Translations under genes and position numbers: made by a program | In this document: piece by piece, positions 27,946 through 36,395 of the stretch | Layout of the letters: each line of letters begins with the position of its first letter | How positions within the stretch are numbered: the stretch's first letter is position 1 | Notes under the pieces: generated by a model | Seen by the model: the letters and a program-made list of their open reading frames with translations, nothing else | What the model was told of the DNA's origin: nothing | Database searches by the model: none | From: Saccharomycopsis phalli | Lineage: Eukaryota; Ascomycota; Saccharomycetes; Ascoideales; Saccharomycopsidaceae | DNA length: 64,000 nucleotides | Assembly: GCA_020342235.1 (NCBI GenBank) | Contig: CP073219.1 | Coordinates: 930,001 to 994,000, forward strand | Direction: 5' to 3'

Positions 27946-30900
27946 ATGTCATCAACTGCTCCCCCAGAAAAGGGCAAGGCTCTTGTTTTGGAAAATACAA
28001 GCAAGAGAGACGCCCTTATTGAAATTGAGAAGAAGTATCAAAAAAAATGGATTGAGGACAAGGTTTTCGAGCTTGACGCTCCTACTCTTGAAGAGTACCC
28101 AGATAGTGTTGACCCAGACGCTATTCGAAAAGAGGTTCCAAAGTATTTTGCCACTATGGCGTATCCATACATGAATGGTGTTCTCCATATTGGCCATGCG
28201 TTTACTCTTTCGAAAGTGGAGTTTGCCACTGGGTTTGAGCGTATGAATTTTAAGCAGGGCGGAGCTCCAAAAAGGGCCTTGTTCCCATTGGGGTTCCACT
28301 GTACTGGAATGCCAATTCGGGCCTCGGCAGATAAGATTGCGCGAGAGTTGGAGTTGTTTGGTCCAAACTTTGAGAACTACCGGGAGGATGCCGAGGAAGT
28401 GGAGCCAGAAGTTAAGGAAGCTGCCAAGAATGAGGATGTCACCAAGTTCAAGGCAAAGAAGTCCAAGGCGTTGGCAAAGCAGGGCAAGTCGAAGTATCAG
28501 TTCCAGATTATGCAGCAGTCTGGCATTGAGCTTTCTGAGATTCCGAAATTTGCCGATGCGTCGTACTGGCTTGAGTATTTCCCACCGCTTGTTGAGAGAG
28601 ATGTGAATGCTTTGGGAGGACGTGTTGACTGGCGTCGATCGATGGTGACGACCGACGTGAATCCGTACTACGATCTGTTTATCCGCTGGCAAATCACCAA
28701 GCTCAGAGACTTGGGGAAGATCAAGTTTGGCGAGAGATATACCATTTACTCCGAGAAGGACGGACAAGCTTGTATGGACCACGACAGAGCCAGTGGAGAA
28801 GGTGTTGGACCACAGGAGTACACTGGTATCAAGATTGAGTTGAAGGAGATCAACGACAAGGTCGCTGAGATCTTCAATGCAAGTAAGTTTGATGTCTCTG
28901 GTAAGAAGATCTTCTTGGTGGCAGCAACTCTTCGGCCAGAGACCATGTACGGGCAGACCTGTTGCTTTGTGTCTCCAAAGATCACCTACGGGTTGTTTGA
29001 TGCTGGAAAAGGAGAGTACTTCATCAGCACCCGCAGAGCGTTCAAGAACATGTCGTACCAGAACTTGACTCCTAAGCGGGGATTTCATGAGCCTGTGCTT
29101 GAGATTCCGGGTTCTGTTCTCATTGGATCGCAGATCAAGGCTCCTTTGGTGGAGAGAATCCTCCACGTCTTACCTATGGAGACCATTTTGCCAAACAAGG
29201 GTACCGGAGTGGTCACTTGTGTGCCATCGGACTCTCCAGATGACTGGATCACCCAACAGGAGTTGACTCAAAAGTCAGAGTACTACGGCATCAAGAAGGA
29301 ATGGGCTGATGTGCCAGTGACTCCTCTTATTCGTACCAAGTATGGTGACGTGATTGCCAAGACTCTTTGTGAGGACCTCAAGATCCAGTCGCCAAAGGAC
29401 GCGGTCCAATTGGCCAAGGCCAAGGAAATCGCCTACAAGGAGGGATTCTTCCATGGTGTTATGATCTTTGGCAAGTACTCTGGCCAGAAGGTCGAAGACG
29501 TGAAAGCAAAGGTCAAGGAGGACTTTGTCACCTCTGGCGAGGGATTTGTCTACAATGAACCAGAAGGCCAGGTTGTCTCGCGGTCGGGCGATGACTGTGT
29601 GGTGTCCTTGGAAGACCAATGGTACATTGACTATGGTGAAGAGAACTGGAAAGAACAGGCTTTGGAGGCCCTCCACATGATGAACACGTTTTCGTCGGAT
29701 ACCGAAAACGCGTTTGAGCGTGTCTTGGACTGGCTCAAGAACTGGGCCGTGACCAGAACCTATGGGCTTGGAACCAGACTTCCTTGGGATGAGCAGTACC
29801 TCGTGGAGTCTCTTTCCGACAGTACCATATACCAGTCTTTCTACACATTCTGCCACTTGTTGCACTCCGACTTTTACGGCCGGGTGAAGGGTCCTCTTGG
29901 AATTGATGCCAAGGACATGACTGGCGAGGTGTGGGAGTACATTCTCTTGAGAAGAGAGAACATCAAGACAAACATTCCATTGAGCAAGTTGGATATCCTT
30001 CGAAGAGAGTTTGAGTATTTCTATCCGTTGGATATCTCCGCCTCTGGCAAGGACTTGATTCCTAACCACTTGACCTTCTACATATACACCAATGTGGCTA
30101 TTTTCCCAAAGAAGTTCTGGCCTGCTGGAATCAGAGGCAATGGCCATTTGCTCTTGAACAACGCCAAGATGTCAAAGAGCTCTGGTAATTTCTACACTCT
30201 TAATGAAATCACCAAAAAGTTTGGTGCCGATGCCGCGAGAATCGCTCTTGCAGACGCAGGTGATTCGATCGAAGACGCCAATTTCGACGAGCAGAATGCC
30301 TCAGCTGCTATTCTCAGATTGTACACCTTTAAGGAGTGGGCCGACGAGATTGTCTCCTCTGTCGGATCGTTGAGAAGCGGAGAAAAGAACTTCTTTGACT
30401 TGGCTTTTGAGAACGAAATGGACAGTCTCACCGAGGAGGCTTATACCCAGTACTCAGAGACCAACTACAAGTTTGCATTAAAGGCTGCTTTGTTTGACTT
30501 CCAAACCGCAAGAGATTACTACGTTGATGTTTCTGGAGGGTCCAAGGGCGTCCACAAGGACATTATTTTCGAGTACATTCGAAGACAAGCTCTTCTTCTC
30601 GCTCCTATTGCCCCTCATTTCGCCGAGTACATCTTTGTGGATGTCTTGGGCAATAAGGGTACGGTCCACTCTACTCCATTCCCTCGAGCAAGCAAGCCGC
30701 CTAGCCAAGGGCTTACAGACTCTTTGGAATACTTGAGAGAACTCGCTAGATCTATTAGAGAAGCAGAGTTTGCTGCCTCCAAGCCAAAGAAGGGAAAGAA
30801 TGTCAAAAACTTGGATACTAGCAAGCCAGCGGACATTACCTTGTACATTGCTTCGTCCTTCCCAGAATGGCAAGAAAAGTATATTGAGATTGTCCGCGAG

Positions 30901-31263
30901 TTGTTTGAGTCGCATACTCTTGGTGATAACAAGGTTGTCAAGTCTAAGATTGATCCTAAGGACATGAAGAAGGCGATGCCATTTATTTCTCTCATCAAGG
31001 CCAGATTGACCAAGGAGAAGCCGGAGACTGTTCTCGATAGAAAGTTGAGTTTTGATGAGTTGGAGCTTGTTAAGAAGACTCTTTCTATTATCCAGAGAAG
31101 CACAGCCAAGACCACGATTGAGTCGGTCAAGCTTATTTCCTTTGCCAGTGGATCAGCCAAGGGTGTGGTTATTGGATCCAATGAAGAGGTTGAGCTTCCA
31201 AATATCAAGGCTGTTGAGTCTGCGGTTCCAGGGAAGCCAGGAATTTCTATTGCTAATGTATAA
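27946..31263 (+). CDS. CDC60: Cytosolic leucyl-tRNA synthetase
   Basis: A 1105 aa class I aminoacyl-tRNA synthetase that charges cytosolic tRNA-Leu. HIGH is exact at residues 81-84 (LHIGHAFT) and KMSKS is exact at 741-745. The editing (CP1) domain lies between them, with TLRPETMYGQTCCFVSP. Conserved runs such as VSLEDQWYIDYGEENWK and LDWLKNWAVTRTYGLGTRLP match S. cerevisiae Cdc60 throughout. Codon 244 is CTG in YYDxFIRWQ, where budding yeast Cdc60 has Ala; serine fits better than leucine. In CTG-Ser yeasts this enzyme matters because the reassigned tRNA can be partly leucylated. Leucine is coded mainly by TTG, CTT and CTC. Large antisense open frames over this gene are codon-usage shadows. 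Confidence 0.97.
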   Translation: MSSTAPPEKGKALVLENTSKRDALIEIEKKYQKKWIEDKVFELDAPTLEEYPDSVDPDAIRKEVPKYFATMAYPYMNGVLHIGHAFTLSKVEFATGFERMNFKQGGAPKRALFPLGFHCTGMPIRASADKIARELELFGPNFENYREDAEEVEPEVKEAAKNEDVTKFKAKKSKALAKQGKSKYQFQIMQQSGIELSEIPKFADASYWLEYFPPLVERDVNALGGRVDWRRSMVTTDVNPYYDLFIRWQITKLRDLGKIKFGERYTIYSEKDGQACMDHDRASGEGVGPQEYTGIKIELKEINDKVAEIFNASKFDVSGKKIFLVAATLRPETMYGQTCCFVSPKITYGLFDAGKGEYFISTRRAFKNMSYQNLTPKRGFHEPVLEIPGSVLIGSQIKAPLVERILHVLPMETILPNKGTGVVTCVPSDSPDDWITQQELTQKSEYYGIKKEWADVPVTPLIRTKYGDVIAKTLCEDLKIQSPKDAVQLAKAKEIAYKEGFFHGVMIFGKYSGQKVEDVKAKVKEDFVTSGEGFVYNEPEGQVVSRSGDDCVVSLEDQWYIDYGEENWKEQALEALHMMNTFSSDTENAFERVLDWLKNWAVTRTYGLGTRLPWDEQYLVESLSDSTIYQSFYTFCHLLHSDFYGRVKGPLGIDAKDMTGEVWEYILLRRENIKTNIPLSKLDILRREFEYFYPLDISASGKDLIPNHLTFYIYTNVAIFPKKFWPAGIRGNGHLLLNNAKMSKSSGNFYTLNEITKKFGADAARIALADAGDSIEDANFDEQNASAAILRLYTFKEWADEIVSSVGSLRSGEKNFFDLAFENEMDSLTEEAYTQYSETNYKFALKAALFDFQTARDYYVDVSGGSKGVHKDIIFEYIRRQALLLAPIAPHFAEYIFVDVLGNKGTVHSTPFPRASKPPSQGLTDSLEYLRELARSIREAEFAASKPKKGKNVKNLDTSKPADITLYIASSFPEWQEKYIEIVRELFESHTLGDNKVVKSKIDPKDMKKAMPFISLIKARLTKEKPETVLDRKLSFDELELVKKTLSIIQRSTAKTTIESVKLISFASGSAKGVVIGSNEEVELPNIKAVESAVPGKPGISIANV

Positions 31264-31529
31264 GATGGGAAAGTAATTAATATAAGAAGATACATGTGAT
31301 TGTACTTGGAGATCGTTGTACTTGTAAGGTATATTTATTGTAATGAATAGTGGGGTTTTAGAAAGATGCCGCGGTTGACTGAATATGGCACTATAAATTA
31401 GTGATTTATAGCAACTTGATACCTACTGTAATAAAGAGATGTATTTGGTGTTATATTATTTTACTTGACCGTCCTTTTACTTTTGTCTATTATTTCCTTC
31501 CCTTCTCTCAATGTAATTGCCTTGGCTCA

Positions 31530-31652
31530 CCTGGTGTTTCATCAAGAGTTCGGTCTAATTTTTCACTATAAATGGCCAAGACTTTAAATATTCAAGGGAA
31601 TATATTTCAGCCACATTACCATCCCAGGTGCTATATTATGCTTGGCTAGTAG
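31530..31652 (+). repeat. Duplicated promoter-like block, copy A
   Basis: It shares with copy B (32051-32160) a ggtttca element, tataaat, then atattcaagggaatatatt, ccattacc and ctatattatgc, in the same order. Roughly 70% similarity over about 110 bp by eye. Confidence 0.7.
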
Positions 31653-31744
31653 TAAAAAAGGGTTGCATTTCTTTCTGAAGCTACGCTAATCCGTTTGTTT
31701 CTCACATGCTTCTTGGCTACGCACTATTTCCACTACTTTCTGGT

Positions 31745-31970
31745 AATTACGCTAGTATTATCAATTGTGCTAGCCCTATCAATTGTGCTAGCCCTATCAA
31801 TTGTGCTAGCCCTATCAATTGTGTTAGCCCTATCAATTGTGTTAGCCCTATCAATTGTGTTAGTCTTATCAATTGCGCTAGTATTATTAACCGTGTTAGT
31901 CTTATAGATTGTGCTAGTATTATCAAATGTGCTAGTCTTGGAAATTGTGCCGTCTTTGGCAATTGTGCTT
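31745..31970 (+). repeat. 18 bp minisatellite, about 12 units
   Basis: The unit is atcaattgtgctagccct. The first six copies are nearly exact and the later ones are progressively diverged. The unit contains no stop codon in several frames, so open frames read through the array, but none has features of a gene. Confidence 0.9.
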
Positions 31971-32050
31971 TCTTTTATCCGTTGTGCTTCTTTCTGAAAT
32001 CACCATTTGAAGACAAGAACCAATTCCAATAGGTCTTAGTTCTTTGACAA

Positions 32051-32160
32051 ATGGGGTTTCAACTCATTTCCAAATATAAATAGTCTGGCTTTTCCCTGTA
32101 TATTCAAGCGAATATATTAGCCATTTTACCTATTCGTCTACTAGTACTATATTACGCCTA
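32051..32160 (+). repeat. Duplicated promoter-like block, copy B
   Basis: Second copy of the block at 31530-31652. It contains aaatataaatag, tattcaagcgaatatatt, ccattttacc and ctatattacgcc, and lies about 100 bp upstream of PEX14. Confidence 0.7.
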
Positions 32161-32208
32161 CTATATTACACCTACCTAGTCTGGATCACACCCCACAATT
32201 CACATGCC

Positions 32209-32215
32209 CGGGTAA
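32209..32215 (+). promoter_or_regulatory. Reb1-type motif upstream of PEX14
   Basis: CGGGTAA within cccgggtaac, 48-54 bp before the preferred PEX14 ATG. Confidence 0.45.
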
Positions 32216-32262
32216 CACATCCTGGTATGGGATTGTTAACCGAGTATTACCTTCACAGCAAC

Positions 32263-33204
32263 ATGCCCGAAAGATCAGACATTGTCAAGAGCGCAGCTGA
32301 ATTTTTAAACAGTCCGAAGATCGCCGACGCCCCTTTGGAACAGAAGATTGAGTTTCTAAAGTCCAAGGGGTTGACTGACGCGGAAATTAACCACGCCATC
32401 ACGTCAGGAAAGACAAGCGGTAAGCAGGAAGCACCATTTGGCCTCACGGATAAACAGTTTTTGAATGCTGCTGCGGCACAACCGCCGCCGCTTCCAGAGC
32501 GCGACTGGAAGGACTATTTTATCATGGCCACGACCACAGTTTCCATTGGGTATGGGCTCTACTTTCTCTTCAAAAATGTGGTGATTCCCACCTTGATGCC
32601 GCAGTCACATGACCAGTTGGAGGCGGACCGGGAAGCGATCCAGCACGAGTTTGAGCGGGTGCAAGGATTGTTGGATTCGTTGGAGGAGCATAACAAGACG
32701 TTGGTGGAGAATGATGTAAGGAACTCTGAGAAGTTGGGGACGTTGGTTGCTAAGGTCAATGGGCTTGTGCTCAACTCTGACAACTCATTGACCAAAAACA
32801 GCGACGACTTGAAGTTGATCAAGTTGGAGATTGACAATTTGAAGACAAACTACAAGTTCCAGAACTCGTCTATTGAGAACATCATCGACAACAAATTGAC
32901 CAACATCAACAATGAGTTGGAGTCGTTGAAAAAGTTGCTCAATGCTCGCGTCAGTGGGGATCCGTCGGCACAGAGACAAGCCAAGAGCTCGATTTCAGTG
33001 AGCTCGATTCCCTCAGCAGCAGATATTCTCAAAAAGCTACAGCCTGCAGTAGGCGACGAGAAGCCGTTGGAAGCGACCACCAAGGTGGATCAGCACGATA
33101 CTCTGGACAAGGAAGAAAGCGGACAGCTGGCCGAGGACGACGTGAAGAAGGAGGCGTCGTCAGTCAACTACAACGAGGTACCTTCGTGGCAGTTGGCCAG
33201 GTAG
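32263..33204 (+). CDS. PEX14: Peroxisomal membrane docking protein Pex14
   Basis: A 313 aa Pex14, the peroxisomal docking-complex component that binds the import receptors Pex5 and Pex7. The N-terminal receptor-binding domain reads SDIVKSAAEFLNSPKIADAP and FLKSKGLTDAEINHAI. It is followed by a proline patch PPPLPERDWKDYFIMA and a hydrophobic segment (about 90-110) characteristic of Pex14. A coiled-coil region follows (about 120-235, with Leu/Asn/Glu heptads), then a disordered acidic tail. The ATG at 32263 (MPERSDIV) fits the usual short N-terminus. An in-frame ATG at 32227 would add 12 residues and cannot be excluded. The gene converges on the aspartyl protease with only 53 bp between stop codons. 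Confidence 0.93.
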   Translation: MPERSDIVKSAAEFLNSPKIADAPLEQKIEFLKSKGLTDAEINHAITSGKTSGKQEAPFGLTDKQFLNAAAAQPPPLPERDWKDYFIMATTTVSIGYGLYFLFKNVVIPTLMPQSHDQLEADREAIQHEFERVQGLLDSLEEHNKTLVENDVRNSEKLGTLVAKVNGLVLNSDNSLTKNSDDLKLIKLEIDNLKTNYKFQNSSIENIIDNKLTNINNELESLKKLLNARVSGDPSAQRQAKSSISVSSIPSAADILKKLQPAVGDEKPLEATTKVDQHDTLDKEESGQLAEDDVKKEASSVNYNEVPSWQLAR

Positions 33205-33257
33205 TCTCTGATTTGTACGAATCTATTATATTGTGAATGCAGTGATGTAGAGTATGC

Positions 33258-34526
33258 CTAGCTTGAGGTTCCGTTGGTGCCAGCGACGGCCGGAAGAAGC
33301 TCCAAATTCGTCTGCTGGACGTTTAGTTTCGACTGGGCCATGGAAATTTGTTTCTGGTCCAAGTCGTAATTGATGTACATGCTTTTCAACACCACGTCGC
33401 CCAAAATGTAGTATGGCTTGTCATGCGGGGTGACGGCAACATAGCAAAGCGGCTTCTTCCCCGTGAACGTCAAGAGCTTCCAAGGAGCCCCACTTCGGTG
33501 GTTGAGCGGCTTCAAGAGATCCGAGAGCGGCACCGTGATGTTCTTGCGGTCAAACTGGAACACCAAATTCTGATTGGAGTACTTTGAGCAGAAGGTGACA
33601 TAGCCGATTTTCGGAATGTGCCAGCCATACTGCTTGCCAATACTGGCATATTCGTTGGATGGTGCTAAGATCAACGTTGTGCCCGTGTCCAAGAGCGCAG
33701 GGTACGGTCTCGAGTTTAGCATCTGGGGCTTGGTGCCGGTGGATACAATTGCGTTCATGTAGATGTAGAAGCCAACAGGGTATGGGAGCGGCGCACCGGT
33801 GCTGGAAATGTTGACCAAGTTCATGGTCACCAAATCGCCGCTGTATTTTGCATGGTCGATTCCTCCAAACACAATGGTGCCTGAGCTGGACGCAGTGTCT
33901 GCCATGTATATCAGGTACGAGTTTCGCTTGGTGAAGCCTTGTTGTTTCAACGCAAGTGGGAAGTTGGCATACTTATTTGCCGTGACTTCGTTTCGGGTGA
34001 GCCCGAGCCCGAGAATAGGCTGGTCCGAGGTGAAGTTGTCGGACACTCCAAACTGTAAGTCTGTCACCTTCATGCCACCCAAGGTGACAGTATCAGTACC
34101 CCAGAACCCGCTGGCATAGGTGTTGCCTCCATACTGGATAAAGAAGTCAGACTTGCCCTTTTTGAACGTGCTCGAGTCCAGAGGCGTGAACTGCCCATAG
34201 ATGCTTTTCGTCGATGGTACCCACAAGTCAGACAGACCGGTATCAACGAGGGTGGTGATCATGGTATGGGAACTGCCAATGGCAATGTCGACAGAATAGA
34301 ACACCTTCTGGTCTTGGATCACCACGGTATTTGGCTGGCTCGACAAGTCTCTCTTGGTGTTTTCATTCTGGGCCGGTTGTGCCAAGCTTGTGTCCACGCT
34401 GGTCGACTTGTTTATAGTGACTCTTTTGAAGCTCACTACTAGCGGAACCTCGCTGGTGGACGGGGTGTTTCGTGTTACCAACGGCACACAGTGGACTATA
34501 GTGACAAGAAAAAATATTAACCACAT
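33258..34526 (-). CDS. Secreted aspartyl protease (SAP/yapsin-like, family A1)
   Basis: A 422 aa pepsin-family protease. MWLIFFLVTIVHCVPLV forms a signal peptide. A Lys-Arg at 58-59 (NTKRDLSS) is a likely Kex2 site that removes the propeptide. The first catalytic motif is VDTG-CTG-SDLWVP with Asp near residue 95; with CTG read as Ser it becomes the canonical DTGSSDLW. The second is ALLDTGTT with Asp near 280. The C-terminus (AVAGTNGTSS) has no hydrophobic GPI-attachment tail, so a soluble secreted enzyme is likely. The ATG at 34526 is chosen because it puts the hydrophobic leader first; the upstream ATG at 34622 would prefix a peptide encoded by a TA repeat. Confidence 0.9.
   Translation of the reverse strand: MWLIFFLVTIVHCVPLVTRNTPSTSEVPLVVSFKRVTINKSTSVDTSLAQPAQNENTKRDLSSQPNTVVIQDQKVFYSVDIAIGSSHTMITTLVDTGLSDLWVPSTKSIYGQFTPLDSSTFKKGKSDFFIQYGGNTYASGFWGTDTVTLGGMKVTDLQFGVSDNFTSDQPILGLGLTRNEVTANKYANFPLALKQQGFTKRNSYLIYMADTASSSGTIVFGGIDHAKYSGDLVTMNLVNISSTGAPLPYPVGFYIYMNAIVSTGTKPQMLNSRPYPALLDTGTTLILAPSNEYASIGKQYGWHIPKIGYVTFCSKYSNQNLVFQFDRKNITVPLSDLLKPLNHRSGAPWKLLTFTGKKPLCYVAVTPHDKPYYILGDVVLKSMYINYDLDQKQISMAQSKLNVQQTNLELLPAVAGTNGTSS
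34233..34235 (-). other. CTG codon at the invariant Ser of the DTGS motif
   Basis: The codon after GAT-ACC-GGT is CTG, at the first Ser of DTGSSDLW, which is nearly invariant in A1 proteases. This is the clearest evidence in the window that CTG is decoded as serine. Confidence 0.85.
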
Positions 34527-34557
34527 GTATTGCTGACGATATTCAGGAAAATTATAG

Positions 34558-34577
34558 CCATATATATATATATATAT
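34558..34577. repeat. TA dinucleotide repeat in the aspartyl protease promoter
   Basis: Run of about nine TA units, roughly 35-50 bp upstream of the protease start codon, where it may also act as a TATA element. Confidence 0.8.
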
Positions 34578-34634
34578 GTATAGTGGCAGATCCACTGCCC
34601 AGTAAAGGGAATTGCCGTGCATCAGTAGTGCGCC

Positions 34635-35154
34635 TCAAAGTGTCAAGACGATCGACCCATCCTCCAACTTGGAGACCTGGAGCTGCTTAAGAAGTTTCTT
34701 TTTCTTCATGTCGCCCGACTTGCTCAACTTCTTTACTAGATCATATAGAGACGTGTCCTTGTGCACGCTCCCTGATAAATCAAGTTGTGCCTTGCGTTTG
34801 GTCTTGGCCTCGCTTTTGGTCTCGCTTTTGGTCTTGGCCTTAACCTCGCTTTTTTCTGACTCCTCGGGCTTTTTCTTTTCCTGAATCACCGGCTTTGGCT
34901 CCTGCCCCTTCTTGCCCTTTGGCTTGTACAATTTCTTCTGGTACTTCTCGTCTTCCGTGATACACTGTGTGTGTGATCGATAATCAGTACCCTCAAATGT
35001 AACACTACAGTCTATACAGGTGAAGTAAGCACCTCGACATCGCTGTTTGTGTTGATCTAATTTCTTTTTTACAACAGTCTCATTACAAACCTATCATTAG
35101 TCCCAATCCTTTGCCTAGTTTACCATTACCTACCTCACAAGAAAAGCTCACCAT
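34635..35154 (-). CDS. LYAR-type C2HC zinc-finger protein, two exons (YCR087C-A-like)
   Basis: A 158 aa protein assembled from exon 1 (35134-35154) and exon 2 (34635-35090). Exon 1 encodes MVSFSCE and exon 2 continues VCNETVVKKKLDQHKQRC. The first finger is C6-x2-C9, H21, C25; the second is C32-x2-C35 (FTCIDCSVTFEG), H47, C50 (HTQC). ITEDEKYQKKLYK follows, as in S. cerevisiae YCR087C-A and the N-terminus of animal LYAR, nucleolar proteins linked to ribosome production. The rest is Lys/Glu-rich and ends with a conserved helical element, KDTSLYDLVKKLSKSG. The length (yeast 153 aa) and the finger spacing confirm the splice. TGAAAATTTTT, matching the RRPE ribosome-biogenesis element, lies at 35159-35169 next to the start codon. 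Confidence 0.88.
35091..35133 (-). other. 43 nt intron in the LYAR-type gene
   Basis: Donor GTAGGT, branch-like ACTAAT close to the acceptor, ending GATAG. Removing it restores the cysteine pair CEVC of the first zinc finger, with exact family spacing. Very short for a yeast intron. Confidence 0.8.
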
Positions 35155-35495
35155 GGCGTGAAAATTTTTATCCACAACAAATGCGCATCTTGCACACTGC
35201 AGAAAATTCCCAGTACCTGCCTACGATAAATTGGAGTGTCCCAATCCAACCTTTTTTTTTATAAAGTATAGATCTTGATATTGTCTTGAATTTACACATG
35301 AAAAGACAAATGGCAGATCCTCCCAGCCACTACAACCTTGCAATTATGCCAGTTACCATAGATTATTACATTTCCACCCAAAGGCGACTTTCAATATAAG
35401 CCATGATTCCCAAAACATGCCAAGACCACTCACAGTAACAACCATGGCATTCCCCCAAGATACAATTTAGTCTACGGATTCACAAGACCCAATCT
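35155..35495. other. Intergenic region LYAR-type gene promoter / acetyltransferase 3' side
   Basis: Holds the RRPE-like element at 35159-35169 and a T-rich tract with tataaag near 35250-35268. Nothing else is recognised. Confidence 0.6.
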
Positions 35496-35942
35496 TCAAG
35501 GTCTTTTGTAAGTAAGACGCCCCGTCTTTACGCCCACCTTGGTGTACAACAACTGCGCTCGGTGGTTTTCAAACTGGGTAGCCCAATATGCCTTTTCACA
35601 CTTGAGTTTATCAGCCTCCTGGAAAACATATTCCATCAATTTCCGCCCAGTGCCTTTTAAACGGCTATCATCGGAAACAAACAAGTCGTTTATATAAAGC
35701 GAATCGCCAATGGTCCATGTGCTTCGATGTGTAAGATAATTGGCAAACCCAATCAACTTCCCGGTCTCGTCCACCGCTACAACGGCATAAACAGGCTCCT
35801 GCTCATCAAAGAACCGCTCAAATGTTACCTTTGAGACATTCTCGGGAACTGTGGACTTGTAGAATTCCAAATAGCCTCCTGGCCCAGCCCAGAGGTCATA
35901 CCATTGTGCGTAGTCGCTTCGTTCAATTGGTCGGACTGACAT
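35496..35942 (-). CDS. GNAT N-acetyltransferase, Hpa3-like
   Basis: A 148 aa single-domain GCN5-related acetyltransferase. MSVRPIERSDYAQWYDLW begins the fold. FFDEQEPVYAVVAVDETGKLIGFANY and the catalytic-core strand SLYINDLFVSDDSRLKGTGRKLM (acetyl-CoA P-loop of R/Q-x-x-G-x-G/A type, here RLKGTGRKL) are typical, as is the C-terminal NHRAQLLYTKVG. The closest family known to me is yeast Hpa3, which acetylates D-amino acids and polyamines; the substrate here is an inference. The ATG at 35942 is chosen; an upstream in-frame ATG at 35996 would add 18 mostly hydrophobic residues that are not part of the fold. Confidence 0.85.
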   Translation of the reverse strand: MSVRPIERSDYAQWYDLWAGPGGYLEFYKSTVPENVSKVTFERFFDEQEPVYAVVAVDETGKLIGFANYLTHRSTWTIGDSLYINDLFVSDDSRLKGTGRKLMEYVFQEADKLKCEKAYWATQFENHRAQLLYTKVGVKTGRLTYKRP

Positions 35943-36395
35943 GGTGAATTTTCTACTGAGTAAAATCAATACAAGGTCAGATATATATATACGCATTATG
36001 GAAGTTTAAATTGCCAAGGGGCTTGCAAAATGACTCTTTTGATTACACATCTGCTCTGTTCCCTAAACGGCAAGTGTTCCCCACAATGCTGTCACTCTAG
36101 CAAACATGCACGGAACAGGGCAATCATACAGATGTTTGTCTAAAATTTGCGGCCTTTGCTGGGAAAGATGGTTTTAATTTTTCAAAAATGAGCTGCCTTT
36201 GAAATGAATTGGCCATCTTAGGGTCCAACTGACTCATGCTACACAGAAAATGCCAAGACATCCATTTGCCCAGAAATAACTTATACATTTCTATAGTCAG
36301 GCCACACTTGCCAGAAATAACTTATACATTTTTATAGCCAGGCCATACTTGCCCAGAAACGATTCTACAACCTTCAGTGTAATGCCGCATGCAGC
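35943..36395. other. Intergenic region with 42 bp direct repeats
   Basis: Acetyltransferase promoter and ELP2 3' flank. It carries the tandem repeat at 36266-36365. A TA run near 35979-35989 may be the acetyltransferase TATA region. No gene is supported. Confidence 0.6.
36266..36365. repeat. About 42 bp tandem duplication downstream of ELP2
   Basis: Two copies (about 36266-36307 and 36308-36348) of a unit containing ccagaaataacttatacatt and tatagncaggccanac, plus the start of a third (ttgcccagaaac). Confidence 0.85.

Larger units (their letters stand above)
31264..32262. other. Intergenic region CDC60 3' side and PEX14 promoter, repeat-rich
   Basis: No gene is supported. It contains two similar blocks (31530-31652 and 32051-32160) flanking an 18 bp minisatellite (31745-31970), then a Reb1-type site just before PEX14. 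Confidence 0.75.

Noticed and set aside
27952-30147. Long antisense open frames (404 and 290 codons) over CDC60
   Set aside because: They are mirror frames of a strongly codon-biased gene, have no recognisable domains, and CDC60 is certain on the plus strand.
31695-32032. Repetitive ORFs across the 18 bp minisatellite (LSIVLA and INCASP repeats)
   Set aside because: They exist only because the repeat unit lacks stop codons; several overlapping frames are equally open and there is no conserved sequence.
31530-32160. LTR-like pair flanking an internal region
   Set aside because: The two similar blocks are only about 110 bp, strongly diverged, without LTR ends, and the interior is a minisatellite with no element genes.
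34527-34622. Upstream ATG of the aspartyl protease
   Set aside because: The added peptide is read from a TA dinucleotide repeat and would bury the signal peptide.
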